Part shown: positions 6,812 to 7,303 of the stretch, piece by piece
How positions within the stretch are numbered: the first letter of the stretch is position 1
Layout of the letters: each line of letters begins with the position of its first letter
Origin: Gammaproteobacteria bacterium
GTDB taxonomy: Bacteria; Pseudomonadota; Gammaproteobacteria; UBA7966
Assembly: GCA_003485715.1 (NCBI GenBank)
Contig: DNIF01000216.1
Location: 588 to 7,890 of the forward strand
Reading direction: 5' to 3'
DNA length: 7,303 nt
Program-made: the position numbers and the translations under genes
The notes under the pieces: model-generated
The model's input: the letters and a program-made list of their open reading frames with translations, nothing else
Told to the model about the DNA's origin: nothing
The model's database searches: none

Positions 6812-6818
6812 GGCAGGG

Positions 6819-6823
6819 CCTCC
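6819..6823 (-). promoter_or_regulatory. Strong ribosome binding site of the FimV-like gene
   Basis: On the minus strand this reads GGAGG, seven bases before ATG 6811. It fixes the start over an in-frame upstream start at 6919, which would add 36 residues ahead of the signal peptide and run into the phasin terminator. Confidence 0.85.
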
Positions 6824-6895
6824 AAAGGATCCGTCCGTTACCCCCCGGTCCGGACGGGCCGGGCTCGGGGACTTCCAGAACTTCGCTAACGGCGG

Positions 6896-6909
6896 GTTCG
6901 CGCGCGAAC
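6896..6909. promoter_or_regulatory. 14-bp perfect palindrome upstream of the FimV-like gene
   Basis: GTTCGCGCGCGAAC is a perfect palindrome between the phasin terminator and the FimV-like start, 84 bases before the ATG. Its position would suit an operator or a short hairpin in the leader. No factor can be named. No convincing sigma-70 or sigma-54 promoter was seen in this gap. An alternating CG core can also arise by chance in GC-rich DNA. Confidence 0.35.
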
Positions 6910-6917
6910 TTGAGCAC

Positions 6918-6948
6918 AAAAAAAACGCCCCGGATGTTCCGGGGCGTT
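6918..6948 (-). terminator. Rho-independent terminator downstream of the phasin gene
   Basis: Read on the minus strand, a perfect 10-bp stem (AACGCCCCGG with CCGGGGCGTT, plus-strand 6924-6933 and 6939-6948) with a 5-base loop is followed directly by a run of eight T (A at 6918-6925 on plus). On the plus strand nothing T-rich follows, so it is one-directional. It ends the phasin transcript 64 bases after the stop codon and isolates the FimV-like gene. Confidence 0.95.
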
Positions 6949-7011
6949 CGTCACAGCACTGGGCTCAGAGGGGCGTCGCCGCCAACCCCGAACCCGACGG
7001 TCTGACTAGGC

Positions 7012-7303
7012 TCAGGCCGCCTTGACGAGCTTGCTGATGGCCTCGGGGGAGAACTTCAGCACACCTTCCTCGACCAGGCCCTTGACTTCCTTCAGGGTGG
7101 AGGTCTGGATCTCGAAGATCTCCTTGAGGGTGCGCGCGACGTCCTGCTGCAGCCCGGTCAGGGCGGCCTTCTGGGCAGCCACGAACTCGGTGGGCTGCTT
7201 GGCAGCGGTCAGCGGCGCAATGTGGCCGAGCCCGGTTTCGATGAGGCTCAACTGCAGGGCGAGGGTCTTGTCGAAGCTGCTCGAAAGCACCTTCTGAACC
7301 TTT
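7012..7303 (-). CDS. Phasin family protein (5' partial)
   Basis: Phasins are small amphipathic helical proteins that coat polyhydroxyalkanoate granules and control their number and size. The 96 visible residues are open to the right edge (the upstream-most codons read KVQKVLSSSF), so the start lies outside; GTG 7290 is in frame but need not be the start. The sequence is almost entirely helical and has no cysteine: LALQLSLIETGLGHIAPL, then a charged helix with FVAAQKAALTGLQQDVARTLKEIFEIQ, then STLKEVKGLVEEG. This Gln/Ala/Lys heptad-like pattern and small size are typical of phasin_2-type proteins. No PHA synthesis gene is visible in the window. A different small helical protein remains possible. 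A strong terminator follows, so it is the last gene of its transcript. Confidence 0.75.
   Translation of the reverse strand, partial: KVQKVLSSSFDKTLALQLSLIETGLGHIAPLTAAKQPTEFVAAQKAALTGLQQDVARTLKEIFEIQTSTLKEVKGLVEEGVLKFSPEAISKLVKAA

Noticed and set aside
1..7303. A single novel multi-gene system across the window
   Set aside because: Gene orientations (convergent and divergent), the strong terminator and the mix of housekeeping and envelope genes do not indicate one co-transcribed system. No defence, mobile or CRISPR signature was seen.

Overview
The window is GC-rich DNA from the chromosome of a proteobacterium. The gene content (a FimV/HubP-type protein, a DUF3530 protein, a phasin, and the rpe-gph-trpE cluster) points to the Gammaproteobacteria or possibly the Betaproteobacteria. 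The phasin suggests a polyhydroxyalkanoate storer. I cannot name the genus. No mobile element, CRISPR array, rRNA or tRNA was recognised.

Layout, left to right. (1) The 3' part of a periplasmic alpha-carbonic-anhydrase-like gene on +, whose 5' end lies outside the window. It keeps the family scaffold but has lost all three zinc-binding histidines. (2) A convergent three-gene cluster on -, read from about 3768 down to 795: rpe (ribulose-5-phosphate 3-epimerase), gph (phosphoglycolate phosphatase) and trpE (anthranilate synthase component I). trpG does not follow trpE here. (3) Divergent from rpe, a secreted or lipid-anchored DUF3530 protein on +, with an alpha/beta-hydrolase-like fold that lacks a recognisable catalytic triad. 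(4) Convergent to it, a compact FimV-like protein on - with a signal peptide, FimV N-terminal domain, LysM, coiled coil, one transmembrane helix and a TPR-like cytosolic part. (5) A strong Rho-independent terminator on -, then the 3' part of a phasin-family gene on -, cut by the right edge.

Functionally, rpe-gph-trpE is ordinary central and amino-acid metabolism: sugar phosphates, 2-phosphoglycolate clean-up and the first step of tryptophan synthesis. It is probably one transcript. The envelope genes around it (CA-like, DUF3530, FimV-like) look like separate transcription units. Nothing in the sequence shows that they form one system. The points most worth a second look are the apparently zinc-less carbonic anhydrase relative, the triad-less hydrolase-like protein, and the short FimV relative outside a recognisable fimV context.
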